From an uncultured Prevotellaceae bacterium (GTDB lineage: Bacteria; Bacteroidota; Bacteroidia; Bacteroidales; Bacteroidaceae), in contig CAMVDU010000006.1 of the NCBI GenBank assembly GCA_947166345.1, forward strand, positions 21,685-85,684: DNA of 64,000 nt, given 5' to 3'. This document shows positions 43,338 through 52,042 of this stretch, one piece after another. Under the pieces are notes generated by a model. It had not been told where the DNA came from and did not search any database. It saw nothing but the letters and a program-made list of their open reading frames with translations. The translations under genes and the position numbers were made by a program. The stretch's first letter is position 1. The number at the start of each line of letters is the position of its first letter.

Positions 43338-44645
43338 ATGAAAAAATTATTAGCATTTACATTGATAGTGATGACGGCAGTCATCGGAATGAGTGCACAA
43401 CCTCAGGACGACGATGCCAAGTATGCCACCGAACTGTTGAAGCCCGGAACACAGGCACCCGAGATCAAACTGAAGGACATTGACGGGAAGAAGTTCCAGT
43501 TGAGCAAACTGAGAGGCAAGTATGTGGTCCTCGACTTCTGGGCATCATGGTGTCCTGATTGTAGGAAAGATGCGCCCAACATCGTTCGGATGTATGAGAG
43601 ATTCCATCAGAAAGGAGTGGAGTTCGTAGGTTTCTCCGTAGATACTGATATCAATGCGTTGCGCAAAGCCATTGAGAATTATGGCATCAGCTACACTCAA
43701 ATGAGCGAACTGAAACGGACGAAGGAGTCTGCCACAGCCCAAGCCTATGGTGTGCGTTGGATTCCTTCCATGTATCTGATAGACCCTGAAGGCAAGATTG
43801 TGCTGGGTACCGTTCTCTCTGACAAACTGGAGAAGACACTCTACGAGGTGACCGATTCAAAGTACCAACCGACAACAGAAAAGGTGACTATCGACGGTTC
43901 AAAAGGAAAGTTGCAGGCCTTGATTCAGAAACCGGAACTGAAAGCTGGCGAGCAATGTCCCATGGTGATACTCTGTCACGGATTCACAGGCAACAAAGAA
44001 AGCAAGCTACTGACACTTGTAGCCGACTCTCTGCAAAAGAACGGCATTGCCTCTATCCGTTTTGACTTCAACGGTCACGGCGAGAGTGAAGGTCCCTTTG
44101 TGGAAATGACAGTACCCAACGAGATTGAGGATGCCAAGAAGGTGTTTGAATATGTTCGCGACCTGCGCTATGTGTCGTCCGTTGCTATCGCGGGACACTC
44201 ACAAGGCGGTGTAGTGGCGGCTATGACTGCCGGAGAACTGGAACCCGACGATTTGAAAGCTGTGGTACTCTTTGCACCTGCAGGTGTTATCCCCGACGAT
44301 GCCATACGCGGCATCACCCCCGACGGTAATATGGCCTATAACCTCAATCCACTTAACCCGCCAGAGTATTTGGAGTTTGGACATGGTTTAAGACTGGGAC
44401 GCGACTACATCACATCGGCACAGCAATTGAAAATCTATCAAACTGCACGTCGCTATCAGGGACCAGCCCTTATCCTGCATGGAACAGGCGACCGTGTGGT
44501 ACCTTTCACCTATGGTGAGCGCTTTCATGAGATATGGCCCAAGAGCGAACTGCTCATCTACGAAGCTTTCGACCACGGGTTCTCACAGTGTCTCTACCGT
44601 GCATGCAACGAAGCAACGGCATTCCTGATTAAAGTACTAAGATAA
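43338..44645 (+). CDS. Secreted thioredoxin-like / alpha-beta hydrolase fusion
   Basis: 435 residues. Signal peptide 1-20 (IGMSAQ). Residues 33-172 are a TlpA/ResA-type thioredoxin domain with active site W71-C72-P-D-C75 and the cis-Pro loop WIPS. Residues 182-435 are an alpha/beta hydrolase with GHSQGG (S288), D385 in GTGDRVVPF and H413, and the oxyanion stretch CHGFTGNK, most like cinnamoyl/feruloyl esterases. Both active sites are intact. A periplasmic redox protein joined to an esterase is unusual; the joint function is unknown. Confidence 0.85.
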   Translation: MKKLLAFTLIVMTAVIGMSAQPQDDDAKYATELLKPGTQAPEIKLKDIDGKKFQLSKLRGKYVVLDFWASWCPDCRKDAPNIVRMYERFHQKGVEFVGFSVDTDINALRKAIENYGISYTQMSELKRTKESATAQAYGVRWIPSMYLIDPEGKIVLGTVLSDKLEKTLYEVTDSKYQPTTEKVTIDGSKGKLQALIQKPELKAGEQCPMVILCHGFTGNKESKLLTLVADSLQKNGIASIRFDFNGHGESEGPFVEMTVPNEIEDAKKVFEYVRDLRYVSSVAIAGHSQGGVVAAMTAGELEPDDLKAVVLFAPAGVIPDDAIRGITPDGNMAYNLNPLNPPEYLEFGHGLRLGRDYITSAQQLKIYQTARRYQGPALILHGTGDRVVPFTYGERFHEIWPKSELLIYEAFDHGFSQCLYRACNEATAFLIKVLR

Positions 44646-44651
44646 GATTAT

Positions 44652-46148
44652 TTAGCTTTCGCTTCCTTTGCCTGTCTTATAGCGACCGGTCAGTTTATTC
44701 CATAACGAAGTCTTGCTGTGGAGAATATAAAGGGAGAATGCTAAACTGACACTCACCATCACAATGGCGAGAATCCAAAAAGCCAGTCCTTGGGTGTGTA
44801 TGGAGACAATAAGTCCCAACACACCCAAGCTTATTTGTGGTACAGCATATTTCACGACACTTGCCGTCATGATATAGCCATAACGGAAATAGGTCATGAC
44901 CATAATCAGCAGGAACTCAAACATCGCAGCTGCCAACAATGCGATACCCGTGCCTGTCAGTCCCCACCACTTATAGCCGAAATAGATAGCAACAACCATT
45001 ACCACATAATAGCTCACCTCTACCAGCATGAATGTTTTGGAATCGCCCTTGGCCAGTGGCATATAGCAAATAGGGAGTTTAATGGCCCGAAGATAAAGGG
45101 CCAGAGCCGTGATACGAACCATGGGAACTACAGGCAGGAAATCACTGGTAAAAAGTAACGGGATGATAATGGGCGCACCAAAGATGAGCGCCAGTAACAT
45201 GGGAGAGATAATCAGCAGCGACACCTCTATCTGACGGTTTACTGTTTGGTTGGACAGCAGACGGTCAGTATTAACAGCAGACAATCGGGGAAAATAGTCA
45301 GTCTCCATAGCCGAGAACACCATGCCGCCATAGGTCATTGTCAATAGGAATCCTGCATTATAGAATCCCACAATATCGAGGTTGGAAGTCACGTTCAGAT
45401 AAGAACGCACCAGCATTTCTGCACCACTGCCTATAGCACCTGCAATAATGAAGGCCACCCCAAGACGTACCATCTCCATTCCTTCGCCCAGAATACCTTT
45501 GGCACCACGTAGCCGTAAAGGGTACAACCTATAGGAATGCCACAGCGTGAGTAACATCGTTGACAATGCCATCAGCACAATAACTGGTACAATTGCGGTT
45601 TCACCAAAGAAATAATAGAGCGGAATGGAAATCAGAAGAGCAACAAAGACATTGATTACCTGAATGACAGCCAATGACTTCAGACGATGGGCTCCTTTCA
45701 AGATGGCCGTTTCGCCACCCGTGATGGCAAGCATACCTACTGCAGGGGCCAGCAATATGAAATGAAGAGTGTGATCACCCCACGAGAACGTATAATTACT
45801 CAAAGCCGGTCCCAATAGCACACATACCAGCATACCCAAGAGAGCAGCCAACAGACTCCATCCCCTGACCACTTTCACGAAATGGGTAATCTTCTGCTGG
45901 TTTCCCTCTTCAAAAAGCTCAGAGACATGACGCACAGCACTGAACGAGATGCCAAAGCCTGTACTAGTTGAGATAAAACTGACGGACGAGTTGAAAAGAG
46001 AAGTCAAGCCCATACCACCAGGACCCAGCAGTTTGACTACAATCTTATTGCGTATAAGGCTTATCAGAATGTTAAGTCCTTGTACGCCGCCAAAGATGCC
46101 AGTATATTTTAATACGTGGCTATAATTCTCTTCGTGCTTCTCTTTCAT
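44652..46148 (-). CDS. wzx: O-antigen/polysaccharide flippase
   Basis: 498 residues with about twelve to fourteen membrane helices of MATE/MOP type. NIVGFYNAGFLLTMTYGG and the opening LKYTGIFGGVQGLNILISLIRNKI resemble Wzx-like translocases, which move lipid-linked sugar repeats across the inner membrane. The ATG at 46148 is used; a frame from 46172 would begin at a TTG inside the -7 box. A glycosyltransferase gene is divergently transcribed. Confidence 0.85.
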   Translation of the reverse strand: MKEKHEENYSHVLKYTGIFGGVQGLNILISLIRNKIVVKLLGPGGMGLTSLFNSSVSFISTSTGFGISFSAVRHVSELFEEGNQQKITHFVKVVRGWSLLAALLGMLVCVLLGPALSNYTFSWGDHTLHFILLAPAVGMLAITGGETAILKGAHRLKSLAVIQVINVFVALLISIPLYYFFGETAIVPVIVLMALSTMLLTLWHSYRLYPLRLRGAKGILGEGMEMVRLGVAFIIAGAIGSGAEMLVRSYLNVTSNLDIVGFYNAGFLLTMTYGGMVFSAMETDYFPRLSAVNTDRLLSNQTVNRQIEVSLLIISPMLLALIFGAPIIIPLLFTSDFLPVVPMVRITALALYLRAIKLPICYMPLAKGDSKTFMLVEVSYYVVMVVAIYFGYKWWGLTGTGIALLAAAMFEFLLIMVMTYFRYGYIMTASVVKYAVPQISLGVLGLIVSIHTQGLAFWILAIVMVSVSLAFSLYILHSKTSLWNKLTGRYKTGKGSES

Positions 46149-46169
46149 CGTTTTTCTAAATGAAAAACG

Positions 46170-46177
46170 CAAAAGTA
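46170..46177 (-). promoter_or_regulatory. -7 box of the flippase gene
   Basis: TACTTTTG on the minus strand, 21 bases before the ATG. Confidence 0.5.
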
Positions 46178-46187
46178 CAACATTTAT

Positions 46188-46218
46188 TTTGTTTTCACGT
46201 TATTATTTTATACTTTTG
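46188..46218 (+). promoter_or_regulatory. Promoter of the glycosyltransferase gene
   Basis: TTTG (46188-46191), 19 bases, TACTTTTG (46211-46218). Confidence 0.68.
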
Positions 46219-46244
46219 CATTCATAGTTTGGAATAAAAGGAAT

Positions 46245-47234
46245 ATGCAGACTCAACAGAACCATACACAAGGCGACGGACAGGTGTTCATAAGCTTCAT
46301 CATACCGGCCTACAACGTGCCTACAGACATGCTGCGCCAGTGTCTTGACAGCATTAAGGCATTGTCGCTCCGACCTTACGAACGGGAAATCATCGTGGTG
46401 GACGATGGCTCGGACCTGCCCTTCATCAGTGCACTGACGGAGTATCAGGACGACATCATCTATATCCGCAAAGCCAACGGTGGACTGTCCACAGCACGCA
46501 ACATGGGCATCCGAATGACCACAGGAGCGTACATACAATTCATCGACGGTGACGACATGCTCATACGGGCACCCTATGAACACGTCATCGACCTCATCAG
46601 ATACGGCAAGTCAGACCTCGTGATGTTCCACCACACTGACAAGCTACCGGTGAAGATGGACTATAACGACAATGACCCCATAAGCGGCACTGAACTGATG
46701 CGCAGTCGCAACATACACGGCACAGCATGCGGAATGCTGTTCAAAAGAACAGTCATGGGAAGTTTGCAGTTCACACCAGGAATATACCACGAGGACGAGG
46801 AGTTTACCCCACAGCTACTGTTACGGGCTGAAAGGGTCATCACCACCGATGCCAAGGCCTATTTCTACAGACGACACGCTGGCACCATCACCACCAGCAA
46901 CGACATGCGCTCAAGACTGAAACGGCTGAGCGACGCTAAGGGTGTCATCCTCAGACTGAATACACTCGCATCCACACTCCCTGCCCAGGAACGCATGGCC
47001 ATGCAAAGACGTACGGCTCAGCTCACCATGGACTATATCTACAATATCATAACGCAAACAAAGAGTGAGCACTATCTTAAACGCCGTCTCGAAGATCTGC
47101 GCCGAGAAGGACTCTTCCCCCTACCCGACCGCGACTATACCACCAAATACAAATGGTTCCGCCGGATGACGAACACGAGTGCTGGACTGAAGATGCTGCT
47201 TCACACACTGCCTTACATAAACCGAGAACGATAA
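46245..47234 (+). CDS. Glycosyltransferase family 2
   Basis: 329 residues. GT-A fold with FISFIIPAYNVP (nucleotide-sugar entry), VDDGS (45-53), NGGLSTARNMGI and the metal-binding D-x-D (FIDGDDM). Adds a sugar to a surface polysaccharide; donor and acceptor unknown. Divergent from the flippase, with which it probably shares a pathway. Only one GT is present, so the rest of the cluster must be elsewhere. Confidence 0.88.
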   Translation: MQTQQNHTQGDGQVFISFIIPAYNVPTDMLRQCLDSIKALSLRPYEREIIVVDDGSDLPFISALTEYQDDIIYIRKANGGLSTARNMGIRMTTGAYIQFIDGDDMLIRAPYEHVIDLIRYGKSDLVMFHHTDKLPVKMDYNDNDPISGTELMRSRNIHGTACGMLFKRTVMGSLQFTPGIYHEDEEFTPQLLLRAERVITTDAKAYFYRRHAGTITTSNDMRSRLKRLSDAKGVILRLNTLASTLPAQERMAMQRRTAQLTMDYIYNIITQTKSEHYLKRRLEDLRREGLFPLPDRDYTTKYKWFRRMTNTSAGLKMLLHTLPYINRER

Positions 47235-47312
47235 AATGAGATTAAAAACTATTCTCAACCAGTTCTATAGACAGTATGAAGCTATTGTACAGAAAGATGA
47301 AAGATAAAAAAA

Positions 47313-47347
47313 ATACTACCGCCATTGGCAACCAATAGCGGTAGTAT
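47313..47347. terminator. Bidirectional terminator
   Basis: ATACTACCGC (47313-47322) pairs with GCGGTAGTAT (47338-47347); the inner ATTGG/CCAAT pairs too. An A run lies before it and TTTTTT after it, so it can end both the glycosyltransferase and the ribosomal protein transcript. Confidence 0.8.
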
Positions 47348-47382
47348 AATATCATTTTTTAAATCTTTCTCTTTCTATTCCC

Positions 47383-47538
47383 TTATTTGAAGAAGTCCTT
47401 TACGGCCTCATTGGGAACCATCTGCTCGTCGAAGATGTAAGCACCCGTCTTAGGGCTCTTCACCATCTTGATTACTTTTGTATAAGCGCGACCATCCTTC
47501 GAGCCTTCATGGAGGGTAGCGACGGTTTTCTTTGCCAT
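47383..47538 (-). CDS. DUF4295 family protein
   Basis: A 51-residue gene starting MAKKTVATLHEGSKDGR with the core KMVKSPKTGAYIFDEQMVP. It matches DUF4295, a small basic protein found in Bacteroidetes directly after rpmB and rpmG. A ribosome-linked role is inferred only from that position. It ends the rpmB-rpmG operon, followed by a bidirectional terminator. Confidence 0.88.
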   Translation of the reverse strand: MAKKTVATLHEGSKDGRAYTKVIKMVKSPKTGAYIFDEQMVPNEAVKDFFK

Positions 47539-47548
47539 AGTTCGATAC

Positions 47549-47580
47549 TTTAACCTTTAAACCTTAACCGTTAACCCTTA
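47549..47580 (-). repeat. 7-bp phased array, rpmG-DUF4295 junction
   Basis: Plus-strand units taacctt, taaacct, taaccgt, taaccct. It runs from just before DUF4295 to the rpmG stop. Confidence 0.7.
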
Positions 47581-47769
47581 TTTGATCTCCTTGTGGAGAG
47601 TCATCTTCTTCAGGATGGGGTTATACTTCATCAGCTCCATGCGCTCAGGCGTATTCTTACGATTCTTGGTCGTAATATAACGGCTGGTGCCAGGGAGACC
47701 ACTGTTCTTCATCTCGGTGCACTCCAGAATGACCTGGACGCGATTACCTTTTGCTTTCTTGCTAGCCAT
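47578..47769 (-). CDS. rpmG: 50S ribosomal protein L33
   Basis: 63 residues, [20 protein letters not shown] then [19 protein letters not shown], typical L33. Part of the large subunit near the E site. Only one Cys of the C+ form zinc ribbon is visible (ECTE), so this is a zinc-free C- type. Five bases after rpmB. Confidence 0.95.
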   Translation of the reverse strand: MASKKAKGNRVQVILECTEMKNSGLPGTSRYITTKNRKNTPERMELMKYNPILKKMTLHKEIK

Positions 47770-47774
47770 GATTT

Positions 47775-48038
47775 TTAGTCTCCTATAACTTTAATGTCTT
47801 TCCAATCGACGAAGCCATTAGCAACAGCCTGCTTTAGGGCAGCGTCAAGACCTACCTTATTAATCAAACGAAGGCCAGCAGCACTGATCTTCAACTGAAT
47901 CCAGCAATCCTCCTCTACATAGTAGAACTTTTTGCTGAACAGGTTTACGTCAAAGCTGCGCTTTGTGCGATGCTTTGAGTGAGACACATTATTACCAATC
48001 TGTGCCTTCTTTCCTGTGATTTGACAAACTTTCGACAT
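47775..48038 (-). CDS. rpmB: 50S ribosomal protein L28
   Basis: 87 residues: [27 protein letters not shown] is a classic L28 start. Component of the large ribosomal subunit. First gene of rpmB-rpmG-DUF4295, with its promoter about 55 bases upstream. Confidence 0.95.
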   Translation of the reverse strand: MSKVCQITGKKAQIGNNVSHSKHRTKRSFDVNLFSKKFYYVEEDCWIQLKISAAGLRLINKVGLDAALKQAVANGFVDWKDIKVIGD

Positions 48039-48092
48039 TGCTATCTACTTTCTTTTTAAGTCTTTTAATACTCACTTATTCCAAACAGGGTG

Positions 48093-48100
48093 CAAAGGTA
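48093..48100 (-). promoter_or_regulatory. -7 box of rpmB
   Basis: TACCTTTG on the minus strand, 54 bases before the ATG. Confidence 0.5.
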
Positions 48101-48107
48101 CAACTTT

Positions 48108-48142
48108 TAATTGAGAATTGGAAATTGAGAATTAAGAATTAC
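48108..48142 (-). repeat. 7-bp phased array between cinA and rpmB
   Basis: Plus-strand units aattgag, aattgga, aattgag, aattaag, aattact (phase approximate). Located between the cinA 3' end and the rpmB promoter. Confidence 0.65.
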
Positions 48143-48159
48143 TTATATCTTAAAGTTTT

Positions 48160-48675
48160 TTAACTTTCTATCGTAGCATCCTCAACATCTTCGGCCTTCA
48201 AGAAGTCACAAAACAGTTGTGTTGCCTTGTTGGTTGCAATAGCCAAATTGATGTCACGACCATGATCCTCCTCCACCTTACATGTTACCACATTTTCTTG
48301 TGTTCCACATGCCAGCCAGATGGTGCCAACAGGAATCTCTTTGGTACCACCCCCAGGACCTGCAAGACCAGTGGCTGCGATGGCATAATCAGTATTCATG
48401 GTGCGACAAGCGCCCTTCACCATTTCGATGGCAACCTCCTCGCACACAGCGGTTTTCTCCTCCAGCAGTTCATGGCTGACACCCAACAGGTTCTCCTTCA
48501 CCTCGTTGACATAACAGATGATACCACCCTTGAAGTATTTCGATGCACCAGGAACAGCAATAATTTCCTCGGCTATGCGACCGCCAGTACAGCTCTCTGC
48601 CGTACTCAGCGTTTTTTCTCTTTCCCAAAGCAGCTGACTGATTTCTCTGCTAAGAATCTTTCCTTCAAAATCCAT
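48160..48675 (-). CDS. pncC: CinA C-terminal domain protein (NMN amidohydrolase)
   Basis: 171 residues, only the CinA C-terminal domain. STAESCTGGRIAEEI, GGIICYVNEVKENLLGV and AIAATGLAGPGGG are the family motifs. PncC enzymes deamidate nicotinamide mononucleotide in NAD recycling. The stop is followed by a short 7-base array. In the same direction as tsaD, 38 bases after it. Confidence 0.9.
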   Translation of the reverse strand: MDFEGKILSREISQLLWEREKTLSTAESCTGGRIAEEIIAVPGASKYFKGGIICYVNEVKENLLGVSHELLEEKTAVCEEVAIEMVKGACRTMNTDYAIAATGLAGPGGGTKEIPVGTIWLACGTQENVVTCKVEEDHGRDINLAIATNKATQLFCDFLKAEDVEDATIES

Positions 48676-48682
48676 ATAGTTA

Positions 48683-48712
48683 TTTACAATTTGACGATTT
48701 ACAATTGATACG
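48683..48712 (-). repeat. 7-bp phased array, tsaD-pncC junction
   Basis: Plus-strand units tttacaa, tttgacg, atttaca, attgata between the tsaD stop and the pncC start. Confidence 0.6.
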
Positions 48713-48713
48713 G

Positions 48714-49769
48714 TTACTTGAATGTTACCTTCGAGAAGGCAGGAGCATCTATCGAACAGAACTCCTTATCAAGATACTTGTAATAACCCACGACACCGAT
48801 CATGGCAGCATTGTCAGTGGTATAGCTGAACTTAGGGATATAGATAGTCCAACCATAGCGACGGGCATGGTCATGGAATGCATTACGCAGTCCGTTGTTG
48901 GCACTCACGCCACCAGCCACAGCCACATGCTTGATGCCAGTATCCTTAACTGCCTTGCGCAGCTTCTTCATCAGGATGTCCACAATCGTCCACTCCAGCG
49001 AGGCAGCAATATCCTCCTTATGCCTCTCAATGAAGTCGGGCTCCTCCTCTATCCACTTACGCATATTATAGAGGAAGGAGGTCTTCAGTCCTGAGAAGCT
49101 ATAGTCGTAGCCAGGTATCTGGGGCTCAGCAAACTGATAAGCCTTCGGATTACCCTGGCGTGCCAGTCGGTCGATGATAGGTCCACCAGGATAGCCCAGC
49201 CCCATCACCTTCGAGCATTTGTCTATGGCCTCACCTGCTGCATCGTCAATGGTCTGTCCCAGTACCTCCATATCATTGTAGGCATTCACCTTGACAATCT
49301 GGGAGTTACCGCCAGACACGAGCAGACAAATGAACGGTAATGGAGGTATCTGGTTTATCGGTTTCTCTGGTTGGTCCTGAGATTCCGGCTCCCTGATAAA
49401 ATGCGCCATCACATGTCCTTGCAGATGGTTCACATCAATAAGGGGGATACCCAACGAACGGGCAAAACCTTTGGCGAAGCTCACACCCACCAGCAACGAC
49501 CCCATCAATCCAGGACCACGGGTGAAGGCCACCGCCGACAACTGTTCCTTGGTGATGCCAGCCCGTTTGAGGGCCTGATCAACCACAGGTACCACGTTCT
49601 GCTGATGGGCACGACTTGCCAGTTCTGGCACCACGCCGCCATAGGCCTCGTGCACAGCCTGCGATGCTGTTACATTCGACAGCAGCACATCGTTTTTCAG
49701 AACAGCAGCCGAAGTATCATCACAACTCGACTCTACACCTAATATATATATGGGGCTCTCAGAACTCAT
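48714..49769 (-). CDS. tsaD: tRNA N6-adenosine threonylcarbamoyltransferase
   Basis: 351 residues. Metal ligands H115 and H119 in HLQGH, the ASKH-fold start ILGVESSCDDTSAAV and the motif VAVAGGVSANNGLR. Attaches threonylcarbamoyl to A37 of ANN-decoding tRNAs with TsaB/TsaE, which are not nearby. Upstream, map ends within a 9-base array 32 bases away. Confidence 0.95.
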   Translation of the reverse strand: MSSESPIYILGVESSCDDTSAAVLKNDVLLSNVTASQAVHEAYGGVVPELASRAHQQNVVPVVDQALKRAGITKEQLSAVAFTRGPGLMGSLLVGVSFAKGFARSLGIPLIDVNHLQGHVMAHFIREPESQDQPEKPINQIPPLPFICLLVSGGNSQIVKVNAYNDMEVLGQTIDDAAGEAIDKCSKVMGLGYPGGPIIDRLARQGNPKAYQFAEPQIPGYDYSFSGLKTSFLYNMRKWIEEEPDFIERHKEDIAASLEWTIVDILMKKLRKAVKDTGIKHVAVAGGVSANNGLRNAFHDHARRYGWTIYIPKFSYTTDNAAMIGVVGYYKYLDKEFCSIDAPAFSKVTFK

Positions 49770-49812
49770 AGGACTAATGGAACTTATAAGGCTTATAGGA
49801 CTAATAAGTTAA
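49768..49812 (-). repeat. 9-bp phased array, map-tsaD junction
   Basis: Plus-strand units ataggacta, atggaactt, ataaggctt, ataggacta, ataagttaa. It contains the map stop codon and reaches the tsaD ATG. Confidence 0.8.
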
Positions 49813-50676
49813 CACTTCCACACCGTGTTCTGTCATCAACAGGGTGTGTTCCCACTGTGCTGAAGGTTTCTCATCCTCTGTGATAACCTCCCAGCCATAG
49901 GGGTCGTCAGCATCAATGAACACCCGCCATGTGCCCATGTTAATCATGGGTTCGATGGTGAATACCATACCTGGCACCAGGAGCATACCAGTGCCACGGT
50001 GGGCATCATGATCCACATCGGGTTCCTCATGGAAGGCATTACCTACGCCATGGCCTGCCAGATCTCTTACGATACCATAACCGTACTTCTTGCAGTGTTT
50101 CTTGATGGCATGACCAATGTCACCCACAAAACCCCAGGGCTTGGCAGCCTCCATGCCTATCTCCAGACACTCCTTGGCCACCCGCACCAATTGTTCTTTC
50201 TCAGGTGTGGTCTTTCCAATGATAAACATGCGCGAGGCATCGGCATAGTAGCCGTCAAGGATGGTGGTAAAGTCCACATTGATGATGTCACCCTCCTGTA
50301 GCACATCTTCCTCCTTGGGAATACCATGACACACCACCTCGTTGATGCTGGTGCACACACTCATGGGGAACGGAGGCGTCTCCTCATCACCGCCGTAGTT
50401 CAGACAGGCGGGAATGGCATTGTGCTCCTCGCAGTATTTGCGGCATATCTGGTCAATTTCCAGCGTGTTCATCCCCTCATGGATAGCAGCAGCCACAGCA
50501 TCAAGCACACCCGTATTCACAACACCCGCCTTGCGGATGCCCTCAATCTGTTCGGGTGTCTTGATTAAGTCACGTGTGGGAACAAGTTTTCCCTTGTTCT
50601 CCCAGTACATGATCTGCTTGTCAAATTCTGTCGGCTCCTGTCCAGGAAGGCAGTGCCATCTGCGTTTTCTTGCCAT
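49801..50676 (-). CDS. map: Methionine aminopeptidase, type I
   Basis: 291 residues. Metal ligands lie in NVDFTTILDGYYAD (two Asp), GHGVGNAFHEEP (His) and the two Glu of FTIEPM and ITEDE-KPSAQWEHT. Removes initiator methionine. The N-terminal 35 residues (MARKRRWHCLPGQEPTEFDKQ) extend beyond the minimal enzyme, with a single Cys, not a full zinc finger. The last codons LTY and the stop are inside a 9-base array. Confidence 0.94.
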   Translation of the reverse strand: MARKRRWHCLPGQEPTEFDKQIMYWENKGKLVPTRDLIKTPEQIEGIRKAGVVNTGVLDAVAAAIHEGMNTLEIDQICRKYCEEHNAIPACLNYGGDEETPPFPMSVCTSINEVVCHGIPKEEDVLQEGDIINVDFTTILDGYYADASRMFIIGKTTPEKEQLVRVAKECLEIGMEAAKPWGFVGDIGHAIKKHCKKYGYGIVRDLAGHGVGNAFHEEPDVDHDAHRGTGMLLVPGMVFTIEPMINMGTWRVFIDADDPYGWEVITEDEKPSAQWEHTLLMTEHGVEVLTY

Positions 50677-50695
50677 AACTTATCAAATTCGCGTG

Positions 50696-50703
50696 CAAAG
50701 GTA
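50696..50703 (-). promoter_or_regulatory. -7 box of map
   Basis: TACCTTTG on the minus strand, 19 bases before the ATG. Confidence 0.5.
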
Positions 50704-50745
50704 CAAAATATTTCTTAAAACTTCAGTCTTTTAATAATTATTTTG

Positions 50746-50753
50746 TATCTTTG
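50746..50753 (+). promoter_or_regulatory. -7 box of galE
   Basis: TATCTTTG 29 bases before the ATG at 50783. Confidence 0.52.
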
Positions 50754-50782
50754 CAGCAGAATTCAAAAACCAAGAAAAGAAC

Positions 50783-51823
50783 ATGAAACAAACAATCCTT
50801 GTTACTGGTGGTACAGGCTTCATCGGCAGTCACACCACTGTAGAGCTGCAGGAAGCAGGCTACGAAGTTGTCATCATCGACAACCTATCAAATTCTAATG
50901 CCAATGTTGTTGACGGCATCGAGAAGATTACTGGCATCCGTCCTGCCTTCGAAAAGGTTGACTGTTGCGACATGGAGGCCCTGGAAGGTGTTTTCAAGAA
51001 ATACCCCAAGATTGAGGGTATCATCCACTTTGCCGCATCCAAGGCTGTGGGTGAGAGCGTTGAAAAGCCCCTACTCTATTATCGTAACAACCTCACCTCG
51101 CTCATCAACCTGCTGGAGCTGATGCCCAAGTACAACGTGAAAGGCATCATCTTCTCTTCAAGCTGCACCGTCTATGGTCAGCCCACCGAGGAGAACCTGC
51201 CTGTCACTGAGAAGGCTCCCATTCAGAAGGCCCTGTCGCCCTATGGCAACACCAAGCAGATCAACGAGGAGATTATCCAGGACTATATCCATAGTGGCGC
51301 CCCCATCAAGAGCATCATCCTGCGTTACTTCAATCCCATTGGTGCCCACCCCACGGCTCTCATCGGTGAGTTGCCCAACGGTGTGCCCATGAACCTCATT
51401 CCCTTTGTCACCCAGACTGCCATTGGTATCCGCAAGCAACTGAAGATCTTCGGTAATGACTACCAGACACCTGACGGCACCTGCATCCGTGACTATATCT
51501 ATGTGGTCGATCTGGCAAAGGCCCATGTGAAGGCTATGGAGCGCGTGCTCGACAATCCCGAGACAGAGAAGGTCGAGGTGTTCAATATCGGTACTGGCCG
51601 TGGTCTATCAACCCTCGAGGTGGTTGAAGGTTTTGAGAAGGCTACTGGCGTGAAGGTCAACTGGGAGTATGCCCCCCGTCGCGAAGGTGATATTGAAAAG
51701 GTATGGGGCAATGTTGACAAGGCCAACAAAGTGCTGGGCTGGAAGGCCGACACCCCTACTGAGGAGGTACTGAAGAGTGCCTGGCGCTGGCAGGAGAAGC
51801 TGCGCAAGGACGGAGTGCAGTAA
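50783..51823 (+). CDS. galE: UDP-glucose 4-epimerase
   Basis: 346 residues of short-chain dehydrogenase fold. NAD motif TGGTGFIGSH (8-17), SSSCTVYG and the catalytic Tyr/Lys in SPYGNTKQ. Interconverts UDP-glucose and UDP-galactose for polysaccharides. Single gene with its own -7 box and a strong terminator. Confidence 0.95.
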   Translation: MKQTILVTGGTGFIGSHTTVELQEAGYEVVIIDNLSNSNANVVDGIEKITGIRPAFEKVDCCDMEALEGVFKKYPKIEGIIHFAASKAVGESVEKPLLYYRNNLTSLINLLELMPKYNVKGIIFSSSCTVYGQPTEENLPVTEKAPIQKALSPYGNTKQINEEIIQDYIHSGAPIKSIILRYFNPIGAHPTALIGELPNGVPMNLIPFVTQTAIGIRKQLKIFGNDYQTPDGTCIRDYIYVVDLAKAHVKAMERVLDNPETEKVEVFNIGTGRGLSTLEVVEGFEKATGVKVNWEYAPRREGDIEKVWGNVDKANKVLGWKADTPTEEVLKSAWRWQEKLRKDGVQ

Positions 51824-51886
51824 TTGCAATTGTTATAAAAGTAAGATATTATAGTCTATTAGACTGTATTTTGTGTTTGTGTTGTG

Positions 51887-51921
51887 ATGAGCCCCCGATG
51901 CGATATCAGGGGCTCATTTTT
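51887..51921 (+). terminator. Terminator of galE
   Basis: ATGAGCCCC (51887-51895) pairs with GGGGCTCAT (51909-51917), followed by five T. Confidence 0.85.
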
Positions 51922-51997
51922 CTTGCCTTTTCACCTTATTTATAATATAAGAGAAAAAATTATCACTCATTTTAGGTATTTATTCAAGAAAAAGTTG

Positions 51998-52005
51998 TAC
52001 CTTTG
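51998..52005 (+). promoter_or_regulatory. -7 box of the NifU-like/GGGtGRT operon
   Basis: TACCTTTG 37 bases before the ATG at 52043. Confidence 0.55.
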
Positions 52006-52042
52006 CAACCACATAAATCGATTTATCACATTTATAATTATT

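Noticed and set aside
51884..52042. N-terminal extension of the NifU-like protein
   Set aside because: The extension would cross the galE terminator and the promoter -7 box and is not protein-like.
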